Below, in pieces: positions 11,034 to 22,925 of a stretch of 64,000 nucleotides of DNA (the stretch's first letter is position 1; the number at the start of each line of letters is the position of its first letter). A program made the translations under genes and the position numbers. Under the pieces are notes generated by a model. It searched no databases. It saw only the letters and a program-made list of their open reading frames with translations, and had not been told where the DNA came from. Source of the stretch: Trileptium ribeirensis (Eukaryota > Nematoda > Enoplea > Enoplida > Thoracostomopsidae); the NCBI GenBank assembly GCA_030248225.1, contig JASANE010021448.1:1-64000 (forward strand), read 5' to 3'.

Positions 11034-14000
11034 TAGCTTCTGGTACCGTACATGGTCATTTTGTCCTGTTTCCAAAACTGTTTTTTCATACTGTTTTCCA
11101 ATTATGGCGTTATCGACAGTTTGAGTAGCTCAGTCGTTACAGCTAAGACGTGTAAGGTAGTGGGGCTGAAGCGAACTTTGTTAACATTTTCTGATGTCCT
11201 GAGTAATTACTATGTTGCCGACCCAAGTAACCCTGACGCGCTAATTTATATCATTTATGCCTCACAATTACACATTGTATCGCTTGAGATAAATGACTGA
11301 AGAAATAAGGCAAAGTTGAAAATTGTTTCTTTTGAAGTTGTAAGCTTAACGTTTTTCTTCGTGTCCCTATGGGTAATCTAAATGCAGGAAAATCAGGGTA
11401 ACTTGCGAATCTGCACGGTTCTACTTTATCGACGCCTATGTCTTTTTGTCAGCCGACACAAAAAGAACATGTTGTAAGCTTACAAGCATTCGATATGCGT
11501 TGGCAACGTAAATTGCATTATAATACCGTTCGTAAGTTTGTTGTTCAAGCATGAATCTATAATAGAAAAAAAGCGTGTTAAAATCTTTATTAATAAACCT
11601 TTCTGCTTGCTTGTTTTTCTTCAGCAAGGCGTTGCTTCCTTAGTAGCGTTGTTTTATTCGTTCCGATTATTGACGAGGTGCAGAATTGAAAAACTGGGAC
11701 TGTTTATCTTAGAATTATTTTTTTCATTCAATCAGCTGATCTCGATGAGTTTATGTTTTTAGATTCAGTACATTTTTTCCCTCAATACATTTTGGTATAT
11801 ATACTGATGAGGGAGGACGAGCTACGTTGTATATATATATTGGTCGTTTGGCATGTAAACAGAATGAGAAAGCGGCTCGGTCCCGTTTTTGGCTGACAGA
11901 TGAAAAAATGAAATGATGGTATTAGATAAAAACAAGTTGATTGTGATATAAGAAATAAGACCTGAAAGAAATCTGCCCGGGCATTTGTATGTTACAAAAA
12001 TTGCGCTTGTGGTTTTGGACGTTTCAAGGTATATATAATGGTCGTGTGACAGATGCCGCGAAAACTGAGAAAGCGGCCCGGTCCTTTCTTTTTGCCGACA
12101 CATGAAAAAATGAAATGATGGATATTAGATAAAAACAAGTTCATTGTGATATATGAAATAAGACCTGAAAGAAATCTGCCTGGGCATTTGTATTTTACTA
12201 AAATTGCGCTTGTGGTTTTGGACGTTTCAAGGTATATAACGTACGGAACCAGATTGGTTTTTACAAATATTTTGTTTTCCCGGCTCGTTCCACTTTTGAA
12301 GAGTTTGCGACGCATTGCTTTGTAAAGGAATATTTGGCTGCCTACTAATTTTAGACAGGCTAGTACCTATAGCATCCTGGAACGATAATGCGTGAAGGCT
12401 AAAAATATACCGCTTTATGTGATTATCTGAGATATTTTGTTTCGGCTAACTCTATCATACTAACATTTAACAGCTAGACATGAACCTGAACTGGATATTG
12501 TGCTAATAACCTAATACTGGTAGTAAAATTACTTTAAAGTATATTTTCATTGATACATACTAACAATAGTTTCGTTGAACAGCTTGACCTAAGTTTCACT
12601 AGACAGACGATAGTAGAAAGGAAAGTATTTTTTTCTCTAATGGATCGTCCACTATAAAAAGCGATGTTGCATAAAAAATTTCCAATAAATATATCTGGGT
12701 CCTATAAGGCACCGCAAAATATGAAAATTTTCATGTGTACTGGTCGTTTAGCATACTATTTACCGAGTAATACTGAAAATTTGTGCGACTTAATAGATTC
12801 AACGCGCTGAGTAAATTTATAGGTGTAGTCAAGACCGAGTAATCTTAATTTTTCGGCGAAAAATTATATCCTTGTTCAATTTTAAGCGGGCCATCCATAA
12901 TATGATTTGGTTCAGTTAATTTTGTCATACCAACTCGTAACCAAAGGGAGAAAACCTGAGCTAAGAATAATACGTTAGTTGGAGTTCTTACTCTAATTCT
13001 AAAATTTGAATTTTGCCAATTTTACTCCAATTATTGCCTATTTTCCACCCTTTTTTGCGAATTTTTGCTATGCGCGGCGACGATGGGGAAGGGTGGCAGG
13101 TGCAGAGCCGTCAGGGTATGGGGGTGGAGGAAACCCGCCTAGGAACGTTCGGGGTTCGATGCCTCGCGGCGACCAATAGTTGTACATCGCTACGCGAAAT
13201 GTAAATTAATTCTACAAAGGTTAATCAAAATTTAGTCCGCCACATGTTTAAGCCCTTAATTCTTACAGTTGTTCGACAGCAACAAACCACGTTTGAGTGT
13301 GCAATACAATCTAAATTCGACGAATACTGAACGATTGGATGCTTGTTGCTGTTCGCTCGCGGATCACATCGGATGCATTTGGACACTATATCAAAGCACA
13401 AGTTCGATTCGGATCGGACCGGATCGAACGCAATGTAAGCACTCCCTAAGTCAGTTGTGGATTGCTTTCCAAACCAAAAAAATCGTTTTGTTTTTGAATC
13501 ATATGTCAGACCCGTCACCTTTGCTTGGGCTTCATATATATAACATTCAGTATATATTAGTTATTATAACTATAGCTTCTTTTCATTACACAGCAGTTGT
13601 TGTGTAGTGGTGCTGGAGAATTGTCGATAGAAAATTGTCTGAATGTATAAAATTTTATGTGTATTTTCTTCGAATCAAACGAGCCTAGTCGGACTGAATA
13701 TATAATTGCTAGGCAGGGTCATAAAATCACAACGAAAACGAAATACATTAAAGTCATGAAGTGATTAAACGACGACCAACCAACCAAACGTTGGACTGCG
13801 ATGATATTCGCAGATCACATTTAAAAGTGTCAAAACCGCAGTCTGGCAGCAACTATTAGTGTGTGTGTGTGAAATTCTGGGTTGGTAGAAATTCTGGGTT
13901 GGTACGGATAGCAATTCATTCAAAGGATTGGTTGTTTTGAAAATGTCAAATATATATGTAGTCTCTGGACATGGATGATATTGTCCTGGTTTGTGCCAAA

Positions 14001-15849
14001 TTAATTAACAATACCAGCGATGATATTTAGATTTGCGTTTTTTGTGTATGTACATTTATTTCTAGGATCTTTCAATCAAGATTTAATAGTTTCGTTTTTG
14101 ACGTTATTTCTTTTGGTTTTTATGTGATTTTTAGAACAAAAACTGGATAATTGTTTGTTTAATAATTGCTCAGATAAGCAGTTGTTTTCTGACGAAACGA
14201 ATTGATTTAAGCAAAATAATTGTGGGAGCATCACCCTGTTTTTCGGAACTTCAGTAATCAAGAAAGTATCAGGTAGAAATGGTCTTAATTTAGTAGCATA
14301 AAAATATGTCTACTGTTAGAGATAATAAGATCACTTCAAAATAAGTAGATGAAACAGTGTTGGGTCCTTGTTAGATTAGCACTTAAAATAGTTATTATTA
14401 TTTAAGCTCAAATTTGTCGTCCACTTTGTTACGATAAAGATATAAACCAAATTCCTGCTACTTCCCGCAAGCATATAGTTTAGGTTAATTTCAAGACATT
14501 CGTTTCGGCATATACTTTTTACAAAACAATACTATTCAGTTTTAACTATAAATGAAAATGGACTCTTAAAAGACGGAAATTTAAGTGTGTTCCCACGTTC
14601 GAATTTGAAAATTTGAGCTTTAAGAGTGAGAATAGAATCCTGTAATAGGAAAACACAAACCTAAAATAATTATATCATATATTTGCTATTCTGACTAATT
14701 AAAGTATGATTTTGCAATTCTAACATTTTATACAAAGCATAAAAAAGAGACAGCTAACCAGCAGCAAAAATCATTTATTGATGGTTTCAATGTTTGTGCT
14801 TTTTTGCTGAATTTTACTGTTGGAAACCATACGTGCGTAATTAACACTTCTGTTCCTAAGGACCGATATGGTTTGTTGTCTCATTGGCACGGTTTGGGTG
14901 GCCTCACTAAAACTAACCGCGGCCCTGACAGTTTGATTTACGGAGAATTTTTTCAGGGACCCGGGAACACGAGGACAGGGGCGGCTGCCGGCAATCAAGC
15001 TGGGGCGCGGCCTTCGTTGTGCCTCCTCCATCACCCCTTCCCCAAAAAATATACTCAGATGTCATAATTTTAGGAAGATTTTCCCAGATATTTGTCAATG
15101 TTGCCAAAATTCTCCCAGCGCCTTCGGCGGTGTGGCAAATATGTATGATTTGAAAAAGGATCCAAGACTTGCATCTCTCCCCTACTATATGCACCCCATC
15201 ATAGCTTGCCCCTCAGACTCAAGATCGTTCCTGCGTTCCTGATTTTTACTCAAGAAGCTATCATGAATTCTTGATACAAGTTAATAGGCGACGTCTCAAC
15301 ATTTGTCGGAATAAAAGGTCGAGCCCAAAAGGCATTGTTAATTTCATCATTCGCCTTCACAACCACCATTTACGGCTAAAATGAAAAAAAAACTTGTGTT
15401 TATGATTGGTGAAAATTAATATATTTTTAATTATTTATTATGTTTTCAATGCAAACGTCTTCATTTCTTTTTTCCTGAACTTTACAACGTACGTAAAAAT
15501 AACAGTTCTTTGGAAAATTTTATTATTCTATTCTAACTACTTTTACACTGTTCGTTCAATTTTTTTGAAAACATATACATAAACTACACGTTTATATATA
15601 TGGCTTTTTCTTATTTACATACATTATTGTATGGAAATTTCTGGCTTTGAATATGACTAATTTATATACACTAGTCCTAGTAGATTACTAGCTTAAATGT
15701 TTGCAGTATTTTTTATTGCTTTTCGCACTAGTGTAAACTTCTTCACCTATCTAGTAAGCATGTAGTAAGCCGAAATTCAATATTCACAGAAACAAAAATA
15801 TTTATTTAAATTTATTACTGACTGAATTTTTCCAGGTATATATATATAT

Positions 15850-16165
15850 TATCTTCGGTCCAGGTAACACTGTGAGGCAATATGGTATATCGTCGGCCCA
15901 GGTAACTCTGTGGGCCAATATGGTATATCGTCGGCCCAGGTAACACTGTGGGGCAATATGGTATATCGTCGGCTCAGGTAACACTGTGGGGCAATATGGT
16001 ATATCTTCGGCCCAGGTAACACTGTGGGGCAATATGGTATATCGTCGGCCCAGGTAACACTGTGGGGCAATATGGTATATCGTCGGCCCAGGTAACACTG
16101 TGCGGCAATATGGTATATATATCGTCGGCTCAGGTAACACTGTGGGGCAATATGGTATATCGTTA
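15850..16165. repeat. 38-bp tandem repeat at the outer end of the right arm
   Basis: This is the inverted counterpart of the array at 95-415, with units of the form CGTCGGCCCAGGTAACACTG. It ends in the same GGAGGGCTTCTTAGGCTTAG sequence as the left arm, in reverse. Individual units differ between the two arms. Confidence 0.88.
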
Positions 16166-16261
16166 AAAAAAGAAGAGCGGGAGGGCTTCTTAGGCTTAGG
16201 CTTAGTGTATGTTTCATATAAGGATAAAGGCTTAGGTTAAGGCACAGTATATCGAGAACTT

Positions 16262-17244
16262 CATGGCATGCATTACACTTTGGTCCATCAAGGTTGTCAG
16301 TCTATATTGTGGAAATGTCAGTAACATTGCTTTACTGTAACCATAAGTGCATATCGTTGAGCCGTGTTTGTGTATGAAGTAGCGGTCTACGGTTCTTTAT
16401 AGCAGGTTTTTCGTTAAGTTCTCTTCATAGCAGCTACATCGCCAAATTTTGCATGGGCCCAGATCACGGGAGATGGATGGTATATTATCAACCCAGCCCA
16501 AAAGTTAAGTAACCATAGATCAGAACCCCTTTCAAGAAAATCAAAATTCCAATTTCGTATCCCCTAAACTTTTCACATCCTCCCCAAATTTCTCGCTGCT
16601 CTCCAAAATTTTACATGGAATCTGCATCAAAGCAATTTTCAAGATATAGTCTTGGTTTTTCCGACTAAGCTAGCCGAGGCTGGTTCGCAAAATGTGCAAG
16701 TCGACCATACTCAAAGCTTTAAATTGTTTACAATTTATTTATGTTGCTTTGTTGGTTACTGTTCGCGGTATGTACGAAAATTTTCGAATCAGTTTTCCTC
16801 AGTAAATGATTAATTTTATATAGATATATCTTTCAGATGTCGCACTGAGGAGCCAAATTTGATACTTTTCAGGGTGAGGTATCCGGTTGACCGGAAATAT
16901 CTGATTTTCGTACACTTTTAAATCCCATAGTTAGTCAGAGGTAGTTACTAAACAAATATTTTTGTAGCCACTTAATAAGTGAATTCGAGCGGAACGAGAA
17001 TTTTCAATTTTGCCTCTGGAGGGGGGTTGAGGAGGTCCTGTCTGTGTGTGTCTGTGTGTCGCACCTGGTTCTCGATAACGGTTGGGCGAATTTTGATGCA
17101 CGATTGCTCATTTGAACCGCAATGGTCGATTTGTGTGAAGCGACGGAGCCGGATTTTTGAATTTTTTGCCGTGAGAAAAGTTATGGGGCAAAATGACGTC
17201 ATTTTGGCCCATTTTTCGGGCATCCCCTCCATTTTTTGCGACAT
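16262..17244. other. Non-coding flank right of the palindrome
   Basis: No gene is visible. The first ~240 bases resemble the inner side of the foldback element near 47826-47880 (CATGGCATGCA..., then CATGGGCC and GATCAC). A TG-rich stretch lies near 17040-17060, followed by a low-complexity segment with short open frames on both strands that show no protein family features. Confidence 0.6.
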
Positions 17245-17935
17245 TTCTCAATAAGTACACGAGGTATCCGCAAACTAATAGGCCTATTCCATGTAGCTTT
17301 ACCAGGGCTTTCCAGTGATATATAACATGTTTTTCAACTACTTCCCAATCTGGAGTCTATAAGCTTATAGTTGCCACCAAAGTTCATATTTGGAGAAAAG
17401 TCGTGGGAAATGCACCTAAATGTGTGTTTTTGTTGCTTTTAGTGTCTTATATGGGATTTTCTGGGCAGATAAACTCGTTACAAGTGTTAAAAATATTGTT
17501 GGGCAAATATTTTTTACACTTCTGGTTTATACTTAGCATAAAAAATGACGTTTTCGAAATTTTTGGAGAGAAGTCGTGGGAAAAGCACCTGAATGTGTGT
17601 TTATTATTGGTTTTAGTGTCGGATATGGGATTTTCTGGGCCGACAAGCTCATTGCGAGTGTCAAAAATATTGTGTGGCAAATATTTTTCACACTTCTGGT
17701 TCATACTTGGCATAAAAAATGACGTTTTCGAAATTTTTGGTGAGAAGTTATGGGAAAAGCACCTGGATGTGTGTTTATTGTTGGTTTTAGTGTCGGATAT
17801 GGGGTTTCCTGGGCCGACAAGCTCATTGCGAGTGTCAAAAATATTGTGTGGCAAATATTTATCACACTTCTGCTTCGGGGGATTGTTCTCACCACTCGAA
17901 TTCTGGCTCGCAAGCGAGCTTCACTAGTACTAAAA
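17245..17935. repeat. Dispersed repeat element with internal ~174-bp tandem units, copy 1
   Basis: It starts with a ~160-bp leader (CTCAATAAGTACACGAGGTA ... GGAGTCTATAAGCTTATAGT). About three ~174-bp units follow, containing TGTGTGGCAAATATTTTTCA, CATAAAAAATGACGTTTTCG and GAGAAGTCGTGGGAAAAGCA. Repeat starts near GAGTGTCAAAA lie at about 17481, 17654 and 17828. It ends with TTCGGGGGATTGTTCTCACC. The same leader, unit and tail occur at 62895-63412. 174 is a multiple of 3, so the 174-residue open frame across the block is a repeat product. Confidence 0.88.
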
Positions 17936-18414
17936 TATTATAAGCCAAACAATATGCAAATGTGAAACACTGTCTGACTGGCAATACGGTGACAGCTTAT
18001 GTTATGTACGCGTTTAGAACCTGAATGCTTCTGTCTTCAAATATAGGAGATTCTTCTATGGTAATACATAACATATTTCTTATGGGATAGTGGAATGTTA
18101 ACTTGCTAATAAAACTTTTTTTGCTAAGTCTTTTCGTGTTCATGGAATGAAAACCTCGTTCAACAACTTTCGTATAATACGTTATATATATCATATTTAC
18201 ACATCATATTATGTTATTTTTGTTCAGAATTATTTCGCATTAAGATATATATATATGTAGACTTATTTATAGAATTTTGATATGAATTGTTTTCAATTAT
18301 GTATGACTATTATTACTTAAAAGGCATAGATATCTTTAACAAAAGGGCGTACTGTTAGTATTTATATACTATTTAAAAATTACTATGTTGTACAACTTAC
18401 AACGCCACAATTGT

Positions 18415-18920
18415 CAATCTTCTGCTACTTTGATTTATAAGTTTGGTTTAACCAGCGAAGTAGATACCACGTTCCAATGTATTCCTTAGTAAAGGTAAGA
18501 ATTTACTTTTGCAATCGTCACTCTGCGACTTTGAGTTACATAGATTGGTCTAACCAGCGAAGTAGATACCACGTTGCAATGTATTCCTTAGTAAAGGTAA
18601 GAATTTACTTTTGCAATCGTCACTCTGCGACTTTGAGTTACATAGATTGGTCTAACCAGCGAAGTAGATACCACGTTCCAATGTATTCCTTAGTAAAAGT
18701 AAGAATTTACTTTTGCAATTGTCACTCTGCGACTTTGAGTTACATAGATTGGTCTAACCAGCGAAGTAGATACCACGTTCCAATGTATTCCTTAGTAAAA
18801 GTAGGAATTTACTTTTGCAATTGTCACTCTGCGACTTTGAGTTACATAGTTTGGTTTAACCAGCGAAGTTGGTACCACGTTCCAATGTATTCCTTAGTAA
18901 AAGTGATAATTTACTTCCAC
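18415..18920. repeat. 102-bp tandem repeat, five units
   Basis: CCTTAGTAAA starts at 18484, 18586, 18688, 18790 and 18892, exactly 102 bases apart. Each unit contains TTGTCACTCTGCGACTTTGA and AACCAGCGAAGTAGATACCA. The outer units are more diverged. Because 102 is divisible by 3, a 203-residue open frame with a 34-residue repeat runs through it. I do not regard this as a gene. Confidence 0.9.
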
Positions 18921-19359
18921 AGTTGTCACACATATTATGGAACGGTTTTACCTAACCTGCGCTTAGATGGAACTTATGAACGTCTCACTTATCAACTTCT
19001 CAACTCACTTATGAAAATTTTCAAGCCATTTATGAACTTGTCGAATCGAAGGACGTGGCAAAATTTTCCATTGGAAGGAGGGCCGTAATTGTGTCTGAGT
19101 AATACATGGGGACGAAATTTTTTGATTGGTATGTCTCAACTTAAAAAAAAAATTTGCCTACAAAAAGCCTGGGTGTATACCTGTTCACACCACCCTGGTT
19201 TTTTCTGTAATTTCTGTAACTCTCAAATGACAACATTTTTTCCAATCTTGACGTACAGTAAACGGTTTTGTTCAAATACGGGCAACAGCTTCATTTTCAA
19301 ATTCATCGGACAAATATGCCACTTTTTGCCTACCGGTGGCACCCTGCGTAGTGCAGTTC

Positions 19360-19627
19360 TAAAGGCATGTTCACACGCTCAAATTTTTTGCTCAAATTTT
19401 CATGCGATGGTGATTTTTAAAAGAGAATTGCAATATTTTAAAATTTGAGATCAAATTTGAGCCCAAACTTTTTCTTATAATGCATCTCGTCGACGATTGG
19501 GTACATGAATATCGTTGAAATGTTGAACAATGTTCGCAAGTTCAAACTTAAGAAAATGCAAAAAAGAACGCTTTAAAATTTTGATCAAAATTTGAACAAA
19601 AAGTTTGAGCGTGTGAACACGCCATTA
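19360..19627. mobile_element. MITE with GTGTGAAC-type inverted ends
   Basis: It starts AAAGGCATGTTCACACGCTC and ends TTGAGCGTGTGAACACGCCA, which are clear inverted ends of about 20 bases. It is 268 bp long and AT-rich inside, with no coding potential. It belongs to the family of the copies at 5241-5512 and 33828-34063. Confidence 0.8.
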
Positions 19628-22489
19628 GAGTATACACTAGATACTGTACATTAGTGGAATGCTTATAAGAGTAACCGAACCAGAACAGACAGCAGGGGCG
19701 GCGGAGCCGGGCTGGCTAGGGGGGGCTGAGACCCCCTCCACCACCACTTTTAAAAGTCGGGGCTAAGCTCCCCTCTCCATTTTCGAAGATCAAATGTATT
19801 CAAATCCACGGACTTTCTAAAACATTAGAATGTCGTATTGTGAAAATTTTTTGTTTTGATTATAGCCTGCTCACAAAGTTTTTTTGCCTAGTTACTTTAT
19901 TTGCTACAATATATATATATTATATACTTACAACATTTACTTTGGCGTGTAACGGTTAAGCATACTGCTTTGCATAGTCAAGATCGTGTGAATTATTTTG
20001 TTGTTTAGTTTTTTCTATCATACTATCATCAATAGGGTTGAAGAAAAATAATGTGATTTTTAAACGATATTATTCAAATATATATATTTTTAAATGTCAC
20101 GCATTCATTTAAATGTTTTTAAATGTCACTTACACGATCGTCGAACCTCTTCACATGAGGGCTCAATAATAAAAGTATACGGTGTATGGATCGATCTGGA
20201 TGTGATTTTTGTGTTGAAACCGTTTAAACTTGGCGTTACTTACATAGCCAGAGGAGCAAAACCGTGAAGTATTGGATCAGTTTAAGAATCCTCCTGTGTA
20301 CACAGTTGAACAATCCCCCCAACCCGGAATTTCCAAGCTGATACATAAAAATGGACCGTCTATCTCAACGGCGCTCGCAAGGAGCACTATTGAACCTAAG
20401 CATTTTGCCGTAGTACTACGATATAACACTTTTCCCGTGGTACTCTGTGGAACAATTTCCCCCATTAGTTATTCGTGGACGATTCTTCAACTGATTCCAA
20501 ATATTACCCAGTGTTACATAACTAGGGGGACACATATGATACCTGTATTACGGTTGGTCGTTATGTCCGGGGTCAGGGGTGGGCGGCGAGGCGATCAACT
20601 TTGGGAAGGGGGATTGGTAACCCCTTATACTAGCTTTTCGAAATCGAGATTGAACATCCTGCCAGCATGTATGTCTTAAAAATTCTGGTCTGCTGAGGTC
20701 TGCTAAAATCGATGTATGTAATTAACTTTGGTGAATTAATGTTTGGTATTACCAAGGGTATAAACCCAACGGTAACAATTTTGCTCTAACTGAAGTATTT
20801 CATATTCGGAGCAGTATCGCTCACAATCTTTTAGTGATTCCTAGGTGGCGGAATACCATCGTTGCTTATAATTTAGCTAAACAAATTGGATATGATCTTC
20901 TTTGTGCTCAGGAGCTAGAGGGATCAAACCGTCATATTGGTGAATTAATGTTAGGTATTACATAGGGTATAAACTCAAGTTTTACCCCCATTTTGCAACG
21001 ATTAAACTAAAATCGGTCATTCATTAAGGTTTTTGACTGGTTTTTAGCATCTCCTTGCTACGTCACTCCTTCGGAGTATGCTAAGAAGAACAACATACTG
21101 TGGATGAATACTATCTAGATTAAAGCGTGGAAATTTAACAAACTTATAGATGAATAGCGTTTCAATCAGACGTATTCACTTTGGTTAGCCAAAGGTATGT
21201 TCTTCCCAATTACCGTGGCACTATTGGTTCATGACGCGATATATACAAGGATATCAGGATAATTACTGTAAATTATGCATAGTGAATAATTAGAGAAACG
21301 TTGATATCTATCGAGTTTTATTACATTCTGTGTTATTAATACAAATTATATCAGTGCCTATCTGTAGCCTCCCCCTTATAAAATCGTGCCGTCGCCCTTG
21401 ACAGACAGACTCGTTTTGGAGTACAAAAACCGACGCAGCGTATCTCATGCTTCTTTTAGTTTCATTACGTTTCTTACCATGCTACATTTCAAATGTATAG
21501 TTGCAGCTATATAAATTTATGCGAACACGTAGACATCATTTACGACTAATGCCAAAAATAGAAACCAATGTTTGATGCCACGCCCCCCTAACAAGTGGAA
21601 CAATCTACCCATTGTTGGCTACAGCTCCAAACCGTAAAACTTAAAAAAACTACGAATGCAACTAGGCTTCAGCAAATCACTATCAATAAGGTCGCAACGT
21701 ATAACAGGTTCTCATTCTCTGGCTTGAGACGAATTGTCTGGTTCCGGTAACGTCCGGTCCTTGTCAAACTTTGAAAACAACAAAATTACGGCTAAATATA
21801 TACAAATGTTTAGAAACAATTATATTGGTGTGGATTCAAAAAGATTTTAATAAAATCAAAAAAAAAAGATGTCTCCCCACAAAAGGATTAAATCCTTGCT
21901 CTAATGGGCTTTTCAAAGAATAAACCTCGATAAGGCAGCGGTGACTAGTTTTTTTTATATAATAATGGTGAGCGTTGGAGCTGGAGAATATTTGAACGTT
22001 TTATCAATGTTGGAGAAGTGAAAAAATGTTTTACATACAGTAATCTAAATCTCAGTTAAAATTTCAAATTTGTTAACAATGAAGAAACATTATTTATTAT
22101 TTTTTTAATATAAAAAGGCTGCCTGTACGGCAAAAGCTAAAGTGTCCTTAACACATCTTTACATTAGATTATATACATATTTTTTGTCACACAAAGTGAA
22201 CAAATTTTAATCATTCTATGTGTTCACACGTTGAAATAAACGTAGGAATTACACACAAAAATATTACGCTAACTTACACTTACACTATATACATATATGT
22301 AAATATATTTTATATTAAAGCGCACATTGGCATTATGGAATTAGTATGAAAATGTTTGGAAAACAGGAAACTCTCCAGTTTTTTGTACAACTAGTGATGA
22401 TTCAATTCAGGTTTTTGTTTTGCTACAAAGCACAGCTCATTTTTATTGCTAAGTATTTATGCAAAACATATATGTGTTGATTGTAACAG
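19628..22489. other. Non-coding stretch
   Basis: No exon or RNA gene is recognised. A GC-rich hairpin-like block with GGGGGGCTGAGACCCCC lies near 19715-19740, and AT-rich microsatellite-like runs near 19910-19930 and 20080. The 135-residue open frame at 20272-20679 has no recognisable domain, an atypical composition and no splice-site context. Confidence 0.5.
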
Positions 22490-22925
22490 TTTTGTAGAAA
22501 TCCTAAAACTATATTTATGACCAGGCACTTTATTTGTTACTAGACACACAGATAGTTATAAACATGATATCTGTTGTAGAAGCTCAATGTTGATTTTGTT
22601 ATAAGTAATTTCTCGGAAAGCAATTTTAAATTACTTTCTTTTACCAGCCAAATGCCCTATATATTGTATGCAGGAATTTTTTTGTTAAAAATATACATAG
22701 TTACACAAAGTCGTACATTAATAATTGTAGTAAGAGTTTTGTAGAAATCCTAAAACTATTTTTATGGCCAGACACTTTTGTTACTAAACCGATAGATAGT
22801 TATAAACATAAAATCTGTTCTGGAAGCTCAATGTTGATTTTATTACGTATAAGTAATTTCTCGGAAAGCAGTTTTAAATTGCATTCTACTATCAGCTAAA
22901 TGCCATAACTACATATAAAACGTAA
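22490..22925. repeat. Imperfect ~247-bp tandem duplication
   Basis: TGTAGAAATCCTAAAACTAT starts near 22492 and again near 22739. Both copies are followed by GATAGTTATAAACAT, GAAGCTCAATGTTGATTTT and TAATTTCTCGGAAAGCA. The copies differ by scattered substitutions and small indels, so the duplication is old. Confidence 0.75.

Larger units (their letters stand above)
8449..16261 (-). repeat. Right arm of the giant inverted repeat
   Basis: This is the reverse complement of 1-7812. The inner part (about 8449-14200) matches the left arm almost base for base. The outer part, especially about 14450-15300, carries many more substitutions and small replacements. At 16262 the matching left-arm sequence would lie outside the window. 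The sequence CATGGCATGC at 16262 is also found next to the foldback element at 47826, so 16261 is where the comparison ends and not a proven element boundary. Confidence 0.93.

Noticed and set aside
17403..17927. 174-residue open frame (and 63022-63420 in the second copy)
   Set aside because: It comes from ~174-bp tandem units. Both strands and two frames are open through the same repeat, which points to non-coding DNA.
18477..19088. 203-residue open frame with a 34-residue repeat
   Set aside because: It is produced by the 102-bp tandem array, whose length is a multiple of 3. It shows no protein family features and no splice context.
20272..20679. 135-residue open frame
   Set aside because: No recognisable domain, odd composition and an antisense open frame of similar quality. 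No splice-site context.
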